A DNA stretch of 41,721 nt. Origin: Lachnospiraceae bacterium. Its GTDB lineage: Bacteria; Bacillota; Clostridia; Lachnospirales; Lachnospiraceae. The notes beneath the pieces are model-generated. The model had not been told where the DNA came from, did not search any database, and was given only the letters and a program-made list of their open reading frames with translations. The number at the start of each line of letters is the position of its first letter. Position 1 is the stretch's first letter. The DNA lies in the NCBI GenBank assembly GCA_024698485.1, contig JAILRC010000072.1:1-41721 (forward strand). Direction: 5' to 3'. Of the stretch, positions 17,897 to 25,594 are shown piece after piece. The position numbers and the translations under genes were made by a program.

Positions 17897-17925
17897 TTTA
17901 AACATCTTCAAACACGGTATATAGT
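17897..17925 (+). promoter_or_regulatory. Promoter for the ABC exporter genes
   Basis: TTTAAA (17897-17902), 17 bases, TATAGT (17920-17925). The -35 is poor and the -10 good, as expected for an activator-dependent promoter. Confidence 0.55.
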
Positions 17926-17952
17926 AGCATCATCAGACAGGAGGAAAAACAA

Positions 17953-18693
17953 ATGTTGAAAAATGATGTTATTGTTACTGAAAAACTTAAAAAAGTCTAC
18001 GGCGATAAAACCGCGGTGGCAGGCATCGACCTCACGGTGCACGAGGGCGAGCTCTTTGCACTGCTGGGTGTGAACGGTGCGGGAAAGACCACCACAGTCA
18101 GGATGCTGTCCTGCCTTTCCACTCCCACATCGGGAAAAGCCTTTGTTTACGGGCATGATGTTGCAAAGGAGCAGGATGAAGTAAAAAAACTCGTCGGCAT
18201 ATCCACCCAGGACACGGCAGTGGCTGAAAATCTTACGGCAGCCGAAAACCTGGAATTTATGGCAGGAATCTTTTTTCAGGACAAAAAAGATGTTGAAAAG
18301 AGAGTGGCAGAGGCCATAGAAGCCTTCAAACTTCAGGAAGTGCGGAACAAGAAAGCAAAAACACTGTCGGGAGGATGGAAGAGAAAACTTTCCATTGCCA
18401 TGGCTATTATCAGCGATCCCAAGATCCTCTATCTGGATGAACCCACTCTGGGGCTGGATGTGCTGGCAAGGCGCGATCTGTGGCGGACCATCGAAAAGCT
18501 CAAAGAGAAGATGACTGTCATCCTCACCACACATTACATGGAAGAAGCGGAAAGCCTTGCGGACCGCATCGCAATAATGACGGAGGGCCGGCTGATCACG
18601 GTGGGAACTCTTGAGGAACTTGAAGCAGAGACCGGTAAGAAGGGCTTGGAAGAAGTCTTTGTTACCATTGTTGAGAACGGAGGAACAAGATGA
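17953..18693 (+). CDS. ABC transporter ATP-binding protein
   Basis: The 246-residue protein is a single nucleotide-binding domain. Walker A is GVNGAGKTT (residues 39-47), the signature is LSGGWKRKLSIAMA, Walker B is ILYLDEPTLGLD and the switch is TTHYMEEAESLADR. It belongs to the DrrA/CcmA-like group that works with ABC-2 permeases in drug, bacteriocin or lipid export. AGGAGG lies upstream of the ATG. It overlaps the permease gene by four bases. A LytTR-type operator stands in front of the operon. The substrate is unknown. Confidence 0.93.
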   Translation: MLKNDVIVTEKLKKVYGDKTAVAGIDLTVHEGELFALLGVNGAGKTTTVRMLSCLSTPTSGKAFVYGHDVAKEQDEVKKLVGISTQDTAVAENLTAAENLEFMAGIFFQDKKDVEKRVAEAIEAFKLQEVRNKKAKTLSGGWKRKLSIAMAIISDPKILYLDEPTLGLDVLARRDLWRTIEKLKEKMTVILTTHYMEEAESLADRIAIMTEGRLITVGTLEELEAETGKKGLEEVFVTIVENGGTR

Positions 18694-19457
18694 GCAGGAC
18701 AGTTTGCTTTGCAAAAAGAAATCTATTGGAAGTTTCAAGAGATGCATTGAGTTACATCTTTTGTGTGGCATTTCCCCTTGCCATGCTGGCGATCATGACA
18801 CTGGTGAACGAAAGCATTCCAAAGGAAGCGGGGATGACCGTGTTCAGGATCGACAATCTTACGGGTGGAGTGTGCATATTCGGACAGACCTTTGTAATGC
18901 TCTTTACGGCTCTTTCTGTTTCGAAGGACAGGAGCGGCTCCTTCCTGGTCAGACTTTTTGCTTCTCCCATGAAGAGCAGGGATTTTACCAACGGATACAT
19001 CCTTCCCATGCTTTTGGTGTCCCTGGTCCAGACCGCCCTCACTGAGACTGCCGGAGTGATCATTTCTCTCATAGTGGGCTACGAACTTTCCGTACCGGGA
19101 CTTCTTTTGGGATTGGTTTTATCCGTGTTCTCCGCTGTGTTCTTTATCTCGCTGGGGCTGATCTTCGGAACACTTTTTAATCAGAATGCTGCGCCCGGAC
19201 TTTGTTCTGTCATCATTTCCCTGGGTTCTTTCCTGGGAGCCATATGGTTTGATGCGGAAGCAACCGGAGGCGTGATCCTTAAGATCGCAAAATGCCTTCC
19301 TTTCATTTACTGCACAAGGCTTATGCGCTCTGCCGTAAAACTTGACTTTGATGAAGGATTTTTCGTGAGCCTGACAGTCGTTGTTTTATGCGCCGGAGTA
19401 TTCGCATTCCTTTCATCATTGATCTTTAAGACACGTATGAAGGCAGATCTTCAATAA
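18690..19457 (+). CDS. ABC-2 type transporter permease
   Basis: The 255-residue membrane protein has about six hydrophobic segments: residues about 21-40, 55-75, 105-130, 140-165, 175-190 and 225-245. It starts within the stop of the ATPase gene (ATGA overlap), so the two form one transporter. The segment around SKDRSGSFLVRLFASPMKSR is the cytoplasmic loop typical of ABC-2 permeases that contacts the ATPase. The exported compound cannot be told from sequence. Confidence 0.88.
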   Translation: MSRTVCFAKRNLLEVSRDALSYIFCVAFPLAMLAIMTLVNESIPKEAGMTVFRIDNLTGGVCIFGQTFVMLFTALSVSKDRSGSFLVRLFASPMKSRDFTNGYILPMLLVSLVQTALTETAGVIISLIVGYELSVPGLLLGLVLSVFSAVFFISLGLIFGTLFNQNAAPGLCSVIISLGSFLGAIWFDAEATGGVILKIAKCLPFIYCTRLMRSAVKLDFDEGFFVSLTVVVLCAGVFAFLSSLIFKTRMKADLQ

Positions 19458-19461
19458 AGTT

Positions 19462-19490
19462 TTGCATCTTTTTCCAAAGTATTATATTAT
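19462..19490 (+). promoter_or_regulatory. Promoter for lytTR-DUF3021
   Basis: TTGCAT (19462-19467), 17 bases, TATTAT (19485-19490), starting just after the permease stop codon. No LytTR repeat was found here. Confidence 0.6.
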
Positions 19491-19527
19491 AGAGACATGA
19501 TACATTCATGGATCCTTTGGAGGGAGT

Positions 19528-19971
19528 ATGCTGATAAAGGCTGAGATCGATGCAAGATATAAAGAAACCGAACTTCACGTATGCAATAATGAAAAGACGG
19601 AAGAAGTAAAAGATCTGCTCACGGAACTTCACAGTCTTTACGATATGTCTTTGATGGGGACGGACGAACGCGGGAACAGGGTAAAACTGAGCCCTCGTGA
19701 GCTCGTCTCCTTCTATGCGGAAGGGCAGAGGGTCTATGCCCTGGGGGACAAGGAGAAGTATGCCGTTCCCAAGAAACTCTATGAACTGGAAAAAGAACTG
19801 GAAAGCGTGGGTTTTGCCAGGATATCCAAGTCGGAACTCCTGAACATAAGACGCATAAAGAGCATGGACTTAAGTCTCACGGGAACCATCAGGATCGTCA
19901 TGAACACGGGCTACGAAACCTACACTTCGCGCCGCAATGTGGCAAAGATAAAGGAGATGACAAAGAGATGA
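19528..19971 (+). CDS. LytTR family DNA-binding regulator
   Basis: The 147-residue protein has no receiver domain. About 45 N-terminal residues lead into a LytTR domain: VSFYAEGQRVYALGDKEKYA, LYELEKELESVGFARISKSE, LLNIRRIKSMDLSLTGTIRI and a final basic SRRNVAKIKEM. This stand-alone type is normally encoded next to a DUF3021 membrane protein, as here with a four-base overlap, and often next to an ABC transporter it controls. The perfect LytTR repeat in front of the upstream ABC operon fits that role. TTTGGAGGG lies upstream of the ATG. Confidence 0.92.
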   Translation: MLIKAEIDARYKETELHVCNNEKTEEVKDLLTELHSLYDMSLMGTDERGNRVKLSPRELVSFYAEGQRVYALGDKEKYAVPKKLYELEKELESVGFARISKSELLNIRRIKSMDLSLTGTIRIVMNTGYETYTSRRNVAKIKEMTKR

Positions 19972-20429
19972 AAGAGATATTAAAACGTATTGTCTTAAGC
20001 TTTTCACTGTCCTCCTTTGCGGGGCTCATCACCAATCTTTTGATCGATGCCGGTGTTAACGCTTCGGGAAATTCAGGCTTCATCTCCATAGCGCCGGAGT
20101 TTATGAGCCTTTTTCCCACCCCTGTCATTGCGGGCTATGTGAACGTCCTGATCTACGGCATCATCGGCGCTTCCTATGCGGGAATGACCTTCATTTTCGA
20201 CTGTCGCAGGATCGGTGTCATCATCCAGTGGTGCATATATTTCTGTGTTACCTTCGGCATATGCATGACCATAACCATTTTTGTTTGGCAGCTCCACCGC
20301 TATCCTCAGGCCTTCATAAGTACGGTCATGGGCTATTCCGTGACCTATGCGATCATAGGAGTGGTGCAGTACAGAAAACTGAAGGACGACATCAGAGTCA
20401 TTAACGAAAACCTCAGCAGGAACGAATGA
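19968..20429 (+). CDS. DUF3021 family membrane protein
   Basis: The 153-residue protein has four hydrophobic segments (about residues 8-26, 50-75, 85-107 and 115-133) and a charged C-terminus (KLKDDIRVINENLSRNE). That is the size and layout of DUF3021 proteins, which accompany LytTR regulators and are thought to hold them inactive at the membrane. It overlaps the LytTR gene by four bases and its own stop overlaps the ATG of the fur-like gene. Confidence 0.87.
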   Translation: MKEILKRIVLSFSLSSFAGLITNLLIDAGVNASGNSGFISIAPEFMSLFPTPVIAGYVNVLIYGIIGASYAGMTFIFDCRRIGVIIQWCIYFCVTFGICMTITIFVWQLHRYPQAFISTVMGYSVTYAIIGVVQYRKLKDDIRVINENLSRNE

Positions 20430-20845
20430 GAAGGGCAGGCGTCATGCAGACTGAATACAAGACAAAAACACGAAATGCCATTATTGAATATATGAAAAGA
20501 CACGCCGAGGCGCGCTTTACCGCCAGGGACATCGTGGAGGCTCTGAACAAGGACGGAGTGGACATCGACCGTTCCACCATCTATCGAAACCTGGAGAGGC
20601 TGGGAAACGAGGGCAAACTTGTGAGATACAAGGAGTCCGACGTGAACGCTGCCTGCTATCAGTATACGGAAGGCCATGAGGCGTGCAACAGGCATATGCA
20701 TGCACAGTGCGAAGTCTGCGGAAGGATCTTCCATCTGGACAGCGACATCTTTGAAAAGATGGGGCAGGAGATCAAAGACGAGTACGGCATTACCATAGAT
20801 TACGGAAAGACAGTCATAATGTGCAGATGCAAAAATTGCAAATGA
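20426..20845 (+). CDS. Fur family metal-responsive repressor
   Basis: The protein has a winged helix (ARFTARDIVEALNKDGVDID, RSTIYRNLERLGNEGKLVRY), a His-rich hinge (EGHEACNRHMHAQCEVCGRI) and a second cysteine pair at the C-terminus (CRCKNCK). Together with CEVC this forms the structural zinc site. The GTPase gene downstream, of a family often under Zur control, favours a zinc-sensing (Zur-like) role over Fur or PerR, but this is inference. Two starts are possible: ATG 20426, with the ATGA overlap to DUF3021 and weak AGGA, or ATG 20444 after GGGCAGG. The latter would give 133 residues. Confidence 0.9.
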   Translation: MRRAGVMQTEYKTKTRNAIIEYMKRHAEARFTARDIVEALNKDGVDIDRSTIYRNLERLGNEGKLVRYKESDVNAACYQYTEGHEACNRHMHAQCEVCGRIFHLDSDIFEKMGQEIKDEYGITIDYGKTVIMCRCKNCK

Positions 20846-20904
20846 GTTGCAATTTCTTCTTGACATAATATGCACCTATGAATATAATATGCAACTGTGT
20901 TGCA
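20833..20904 (+). promoter_or_regulatory. Promoter with two inverted-repeat operators for the COG0523 gene
   Basis: TTGACA (20860-20865), 17 bases, TATAAT (20883-20888) is a consensus vegetative promoter. Upstream lies a perfect 9-5-9 inverted repeat, AAATTGCAA / TTGCAATTT (20833-20841 and 20847-20855), overlapping the end of the fur-like gene. Directly after the -10 lies a perfect 6-3-6 repeat, TGCAAC / GTTGCA (20890-20904), over the likely start of transcription. Both share the TTGCA core. The adjacent Fur-family repressor is the natural candidate to bind them. Confidence 0.75.
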
Positions 20905-20910
20905 AAATAC

Positions 20911-20956
20911 ACCGGGCCGGGACCTTGCACGAGGGTATCCCGGTCCGCCCCCTTTT
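20911..20956 (+). other. GC-rich leader hairpin before the COG0523 gene
   Basis: CCGGGA pairs with TCCCGG, with an alternative register ACCGGG / CCCGGT. This is followed by CCGCCCCCTTTT. It may be a weak terminator or attenuator; pairing is imperfect. Confidence 0.35.
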
Positions 20957-20978
20957 AATGAGATTCAAAGGAGTATAT

Positions 20979-22109
20979 ATGTCTACAAGAGAAGTACCAA
21001 TAGTTGTGATCACAGGTTATCTGGGTTCGGGCAAGACCACCCTTATGCAGAACATCCTGAAGCAGGAGAACAGAAAGATCGCCCTCATCGTAAATGATAT
21101 GGGCAGCATCAACATTGACGCCTCGATCCTTCACAAGACCGGAAACCAAGTGGTTCAGGTGGAGATGGTGGAAATGCAGAACGGATGCATATGCTGCACT
21201 TTGCGGGACGAGTTCATGGCTCAGATCGAGAGGCTGTCCAACGACAGGAGCATAGAAGCCATTTTCGTGGAAGCGTCGGGCATCAGCGAACCCTCGTCCA
21301 TAGCGGGAGCTTTTGTGAACTACGAGGAAATGACGGAGGATACAAGGGTTTACCTTAAATCAGTGGTTTCGGTGGTGGATGTTGACAGGATCTACCGCGA
21401 GTTCCTGCACGATCTCATGTCCGAGGAAGAGAGCGAGGACGGGGATGTCATAAACCTTGTTATGGACCAGATCGAGTTCTGCAATCTCATGATCCTGAAC
21501 AAGATCGACCTTCTGACTGCGGATCAGCTGGAAGAGGTCAAGGAAGGACTCCGTGCCATCCAGAGAAAGGCAGAGATGATCACCTGCACCAACGGACAGG
21601 TGGATCTTGACGTGATCCTTAACCGTGAGGATTTCGATTTTGATGAGGTGGAGGCCTACTCCAGCGTTCAGCAGGCTCTCAACAACTGCGAACACGATGA
21701 TGTGAAAGCCTGTGTCGATGAATATGGCATATCCTCCTTCGTTTTTGAAGAAAAGCGCCCCTTTAACCGCGAAGCCTTTGACGAGTTCGTGGAAAGCTAC
21801 CCGGGACAGCTCATCCGCTCCAAGGGCTACATATGGTTCTCGGATGATCCCGAGCATGTACAGCTGTTCGAACAGGCAGGAAGAAACGCTTCTGTAACGG
21901 AACTTTCACCTTGGGTCTCCGCGTGGCCCGAAGAGGAACTGAAGCCCATGCTGGAAGACTTCCCGGACCTCATGGACGACTGGGACGAGGTGTATGGCGA
22001 CCGCTGCAACCAGGTGGTCTTCATCGGTAAGGGATATGAAAAGAGCGAGATCGTAAAGCTTTTATATGACTGCATTGAAAAACACCCGGAGGAGTGCCTG
22101 CGGCAGTAG
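20979..22109 (+). CDS. COG0523 family GTP-binding metallochaperone-like protein
   Basis: The 376-residue protein has the P-loop GYLGSGKTT (residues 13-21), the family metal motif CICC (Cys70, Cys72, Cys73), Walker B-like VEASGISEPS and the NKID base motif (ILNKIDLL). A CobW C-terminal domain follows, with SKGYIWFSDDPEHVQLFEQA. Members supply or handle Zn, Co, Ni or Fe using GTP. The downstream placement from a Fur-family repressor and the repeat-flanked promoter suggest a metal-starvation protein, zinc most likely. ATG 20979 follows AAAGGAG; the frame is open upstream for 44 more codons, but that part contains the promoter. Confidence 0.9.
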   Translation: MSTREVPIVVITGYLGSGKTTLMQNILKQENRKIALIVNDMGSINIDASILHKTGNQVVQVEMVEMQNGCICCTLRDEFMAQIERLSNDRSIEAIFVEASGISEPSSIAGAFVNYEEMTEDTRVYLKSVVSVVDVDRIYREFLHDLMSEEESEDGDVINLVMDQIEFCNLMILNKIDLLTADQLEEVKEGLRAIQRKAEMITCTNGQVDLDVILNREDFDFDEVEAYSSVQQALNNCEHDDVKACVDEYGISSFVFEEKRPFNREAFDEFVESYPGQLIRSKGYIWFSDDPEHVQLFEQAGRNASVTELSPWVSAWPEEELKPMLEDFPDLMDDWDEVYGDRCNQVVFIGKGYEKSEIVKLLYDCIEKHPEECLRQ

Positions 22110-22125
22110 CTTTGAAAAATAGTTC

Positions 22126-22154
22126 TTGACAAGGACAATTTAAAGTGGTAAAGT
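22126..22154 (+). promoter_or_regulatory. Promoter for the T-box leader
   Basis: TTGACA (22126-22131), 17 bases, TAAAGT (22149-22154), placed about 30 bases before the start of the T-box stem I. Confidence 0.75.
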
Positions 22155-22180
22155 AACGAACAATTAAATAAGGTATTTTT

Positions 22181-22440
22181 TAAAAGCTGTGACGAAGATA
22201 GACTTTTAAACCTTCCTTTCAGAGAGCAGGCGTTTGGTGCGAGCCTGCAGGAAATTAAAATGATCTGATCCCTTCCGAGCTGAGGATGCGAAAGCGAGAG
22301 CAAGTAGTGGCCTACGTGAGAGCTACGTTAGTGCAAAGAGGTTGTAAGACCTTAAAGTGCCTGTGAAAAACAGGAAATTGAGTGGTACCGCGGAATAGAA
22401 TTTTCGTCTCAAGATTAGTAAAATAGTCTTGAGACTTTTT
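22181..22440 (+). promoter_or_regulatory. T-box leader, probable isoleucine specificity
   Basis: Stem I opens with AGCTGTGACGAAG and closes with CTTCCGAGCT. It has the AGAGAGC motif (22221-22227) and the apical arm GCAGGC / GCCTGC with the GGTGCGAG loop. The T-box sequence AGTGGTACCGCGGA lies at 22381-22394, and a terminator hairpin (GTCTCAAGA / TCTTGAGAC, 22406-22435) runs into T5. In the specifier loop the triplet one base before the closing helix, as in known glyQS leaders, is ATC (22268-22270, Ile); another ATC lies at 22263. UGGU in the T-box pairs with a tRNA whose discriminator is A, consistent with tRNA-Ile. Uncharged tRNA would allow read-through into the acyl-CoA synthetase gene. 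Confidence 0.92.
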
Positions 22441-22485
22441 GTTATACAAGGATATCATGAGCAACTATAAAGAAGGAGAAAACCA

Positions 22486-24753
22486 ATGGTAAAGCCAAAC
22501 GTGAACAATCAGGTGAACGAGGTCGTGGTCAGGATCCGCGATATGCAGGATATCAAGGGCTATTCTGATGAAGAATTGGCAGCAAAAGCGGAAGTGGACA
22601 TGGAGCACTTCAATGCATATATGAACGGTGAAGCGGAACTTCCTTTCACCTTCGTGCATAAATGTGCACTGGCATTCGGACTGGAAATGACGGAACTCAT
22701 TGAAGGACAGAGCGCACGACTTTCTTCCTACAATGTTGTAAGAGGCGGAATGGGTCTCACCACAGCCAACGAGGACGGTGAACTGATCCAGAACCTTGCT
22801 CCCCACTTCAAAAAGAAGCTGGCTGAGCCTTACCTTGTTACATATGACTATGTGGAAGAACTGCAGAACCTCCCCATCCACACCACAATGCATGCAGGCC
22901 AGGAATTTGACTACATCGTTGAAGGTTCATTGAAGGTTCAGGTGGGAGAACATGTTGAGATCCTGAATGCGGGGGATTCCATCTACTACGCATCAAACAA
23001 ACCTCACGGAATGATCGCCGTAGGCGGAAAAGCCTGCAAGTTCATTGCCATGATCATGGCTTCCGACGAGCAGGAGACGGCATTTGCCACCGAAGCCATC
23101 GTAAGGGCAAAGCAGACCAAGGGCCTTGTATACGAAAACTTCATCGAGAGCGTGGACAACGAAGACGGAAGCTTCAACAGCATAAAGTTCAAGAACGTGG
23201 ACAAGTTCAATTTCGCTTTCGACATCATCGACGAGATCGCAAAGAACAAGCCTGACAAGCTGGCAATGATCCATCTTGACAAGGACAAGAACGAGAAGCG
23301 TTTTACCTTTAAGGAGTTCAAGGAACTTTCCAACCAGGCTGCAAACTACTTCACATCTCTGGGTATCAAAAAGGGTGACCGTGTAATGCTGGTGCTGAAG
23401 CGACACTATCAGTTCTGGATCGCATTTCTGGCTCTCAACAAGATCGGAGCCGTCGTGGTTCCCGCCACAAATCAGCTTAAGAGTCATGACTTTGTTTATC
23501 GTTTCAATGCGGGAGACATCAGCACCATCGTATGTACGATAGCGGACGGTACGACGGACGCCGTGGACGAAGCCGCAAAAGAGTGTCCCTGCCTTAAGAA
23601 TAAGATCATCGTAGGCGGTCACAAGGAGGGCTGGAGAAATTTCGACGATGAATATGTCTTCTTCTCCAGAAGGTATCTCAGAACAGCCGACAGCGCAAAG
23701 GGCAACGATCCCATGATCATGCTGTTCTCCAGCGGAACCAACGGTTATCCCAAGATGGTGCTTCATTCCTGTACGTATGCTTTGGGACATTTTATCACCG
23801 CCAAGTATTGGCATTGCGTCCGCACCAACGGACTCCATTTCACCATTTCCGACACGGGCTGGGGCAAATCCCTCTGGGGCAAGCTCTTCGGTCAGTGGCT
23901 GAACGAGGCTGCTGTGTTTGTATATGACTTTGAGCGTTTCCACGCAGACGACATCCTTCAGCTTTTCGGAAAGTACCCCATCACCACATTCTGCGCGCCC
24001 CCTACCATGTACAGGATGTTCATCAAGGAGGACCTTTCAAAGTACGATCTTTCCTGCATAGAGCATGCCACTACTGCCGGCGAAGCATTGAACCCTGAAG
24101 TTTTCTATCAGTTCAAGCAGGCTACGGGACTGGACATCATGGAAGGTTTCGGTCAGACGGAGACCACCCTTACCATCGGAAACCTTGTGGGCATGAAGCC
24201 TAAGCCGGGTTCCATGGGCAAACCTTCACCCGCATACAAGGTGGAGCTGCTTGATACCGAAGGCAATCCCGTTGGAACAGCCGAAAACGGCGAGATCTGC
24301 ATAAATACAAAGGACGGCGTTCCCTGCGGACTTCTTCTGGAGTACTTCAGAGATGAAGAGAAGACGAAGGAAGCATGGCACGACGGCTATTATCATACAG
24401 GCGATATCGCATATAAGGATGAGGACGGCTACTTCTGGTATGTTTCAAGGATAGACGATGTCATCAAGTCTTCGGGATACAGGATCGGACCCTTCGAGAT
24501 CGAGAACGTCATCATGGAGCTTCCTTATGTGCTGGAGTGCGGTGTCTGCGCCGCTCCCGACCCCGTCAGAGGTCAGGTGGTCAAGGCCTGCATAGTCCTT
24601 GTTCCCGGTAAGGAAGGCAGTGAGGAATTGAAGAAAGAGATCCAGGATTACGTCAAGGAAAAAACAGCTCCTTACAAGTATCCCAGAATTGTGGAATTCA
24701 GAACGGAACTGCCAAAGACCATCAGCGGAAAAGTCATCAGAAAGGCATTATAA
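22486..24753 (+). CDS. XRE-like/cupin/acyl-CoA synthetase fusion protein
   Basis: This 755-residue protein has three parts. Residues about 10-75 align with the XRE helix-turn-helix of the separate gene at 29336. Residues about 125-190 are a cupin (HAGQEFDYIVEGSLKVQVGE, LNAGDSIYYASNKPHG). Residues about 235-755 are an AMP-forming acyl-CoA synthetase of the medium-chain (MACS/ACSM) type, with LFSSGTNGYPKMVLHS, TFCAPPTMYRMF, GFGQTETT, YHTGDIAYKDEDGY, SGYRIGPFEIEN and the catalytic-lysine tail LPKTISGKVIRKAL. Such enzymes activate short or branched acids to CoA esters. T-box control and the downstream oxidoreductase and aminotransferase suggest a branched acid such as 2-methylbutyrate. AAGGAG precedes the ATG. 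The fusion is intact, with no frameshift. Confidence 0.9.
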   Translation: MVKPNVNNQVNEVVVRIRDMQDIKGYSDEELAAKAEVDMEHFNAYMNGEAELPFTFVHKCALAFGLEMTELIEGQSARLSSYNVVRGGMGLTTANEDGELIQNLAPHFKKKLAEPYLVTYDYVEELQNLPIHTTMHAGQEFDYIVEGSLKVQVGEHVEILNAGDSIYYASNKPHGMIAVGGKACKFIAMIMASDEQETAFATEAIVRAKQTKGLVYENFIESVDNEDGSFNSIKFKNVDKFNFAFDIIDEIAKNKPDKLAMIHLDKDKNEKRFTFKEFKELSNQAANYFTSLGIKKGDRVMLVLKRHYQFWIAFLALNKIGAVVVPATNQLKSHDFVYRFNAGDISTIVCTIADGTTDAVDEAAKECPCLKNKIIVGGHKEGWRNFDDEYVFFSRRYLRTADSAKGNDPMIMLFSSGTNGYPKMVLHSCTYALGHFITAKYWHCVRTNGLHFTISDTGWGKSLWGKLFGQWLNEAAVFVYDFERFHADDILQLFGKYPITTFCAPPTMYRMFIKEDLSKYDLSCIEHATTAGEALNPEVFYQFKQATGLDIMEGFGQTETTLTIGNLVGMKPKPGSMGKPSPAYKVELLDTEGNPVGTAENGEICINTKDGVPCGLLLEYFRDEEKTKEAWHDGYYHTGDIAYKDEDGYFWYVSRIDDVIKSSGYRIGPFEIENVIMELPYVLECGVCAAPDPVRGQVVKACIVLVPGKEGSEELKKEIQDYVKEKTAPYKYPRIVEFRTELPKTISGKVIRKAL

Positions 24754-24831
24754 AGCTGTATAAAAAGCGGTATTTATGAATGATGTAAAATTTTTTAATG
24801 GTACTGCTTCACAACGTTAAAGAAATAATGC

Positions 24832-24860
24832 TTGCAAAAGTCATTAAAAAGATATAAACT
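24832..24860 (+). promoter_or_regulatory. Possible internal promoter before the ATPase gene
   Basis: TTGCAA (24832-24837), 17 bases, TAAACT (24855-24860); alternatively TATAAA at 24853 with a 15-base gap. The 150-base gap after the fusion gene contains no terminator, so read-through from the T-box promoter is also possible. Confidence 0.35.
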
Positions 24861-24903
24861 GAATAATTATACTTTTAGGAGGGGCTTTTGCCCCGGTGAA
24901 GAA

Positions 24904-25569
24904 ATGAAAGAATTCAAAAGGGTAACATTATTTGCCGGTCATTACGGCAGCGGAAAAACCAATGTGGCTGTGAACTACGCCCTCATGATGAAAGAAAAAG
25001 GGCTGGATGTGGCCATCGCGGATCTGGACATCGTGAATCCCTATTTCAGGACCAAGGACAGCGCGGATGAACTGGAGAAACACGGCATAAAGCTGATCTC
25101 CTCGGAATTTGCGGGCTCCAACGTGGATCTTCCCGCACTTCCCGCCGAGATCTACTCACTGGTGGACATCCACGACAGATATGCCATCTTCGACATAGGA
25201 GGAGATGACAGAGGAGCAACGGCGCTGGGTAGATATGCGGATGCCATTAAGAGCGAGGATGACTACGAGCTCCTCATGGTGATCAACAAGTTTCGCCCTC
25301 TGTCAAGGACTCCGGAACTGGTGCTGGAGATCATGCATGAGATCGAGACCACCGCAAACATGAAGTTCACGGGACTGGTGAACGACTCCAATCTGGGAGC
25401 GGAGACCACGGCGGCGGACGTTCTGGACAGTGTGGGATTTGCAAAAAAAGTTTCGGAAATAACGGGACTTCCTATAAGGTTCACTACAGTCACAAGGAAG
25501 ATCTTCGACGAGGTAAAGGACAAGATCGACAACCTCATGGTCATCAAATTACAGAAGAAGATAGTTTAA
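24904..25569 (+). CDS. ParA/MinD-like P-loop ATPase of unknown role
   Basis: The 221-residue protein has a P-loop near its N-terminus (FAGHYGSGKTNVAVNYA), a switch-like DLDIVNPYFRTKD and a Walker B-like IFDIGGDDRGATALGRYAD, as in the SIMIBI class. It contains no cysteine, so it is not a typical Mrp/NBP35 iron-sulfur carrier. It sits between the acyl-CoA synthetase fusion and the ferredoxin subunit, on the same strand, so it probably serves the oxidoreductase, for example in its assembly or activation. That is inference. The start is ATG 24904. AGGAGG at 24877 is separated from it by a small GGGGC / GCCCC hairpin, and GGTGAAG is nearer. Confidence 0.8.
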   Translation: MKEFKRVTLFAGHYGSGKTNVAVNYALMMKEKGLDVAIADLDIVNPYFRTKDSADELEKHGIKLISSEFAGSNVDLPALPAEIYSLVDIHDRYAIFDIGGDDRGATALGRYADAIKSEDDYELLMVINKFRPLSRTPELVLEIMHEIETTANMKFTGLVNDSNLGAETTAADVLDSVGFAKKVSEITGLPIRFTTVTRKIFDEVKDKIDNLMVIKLQKKIV

Positions 25570-25594
25570 ACGTGAAGATAAAGGAGGATATGAA

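Noticed and set aside
20847..20978. 44-codon N-terminal extension of the COG0523 protein
   Set aside because: This stretch holds the promoter and operator repeats; family members begin a few residues before the P-loop, and AAAGGAG sits before ATG 20979.
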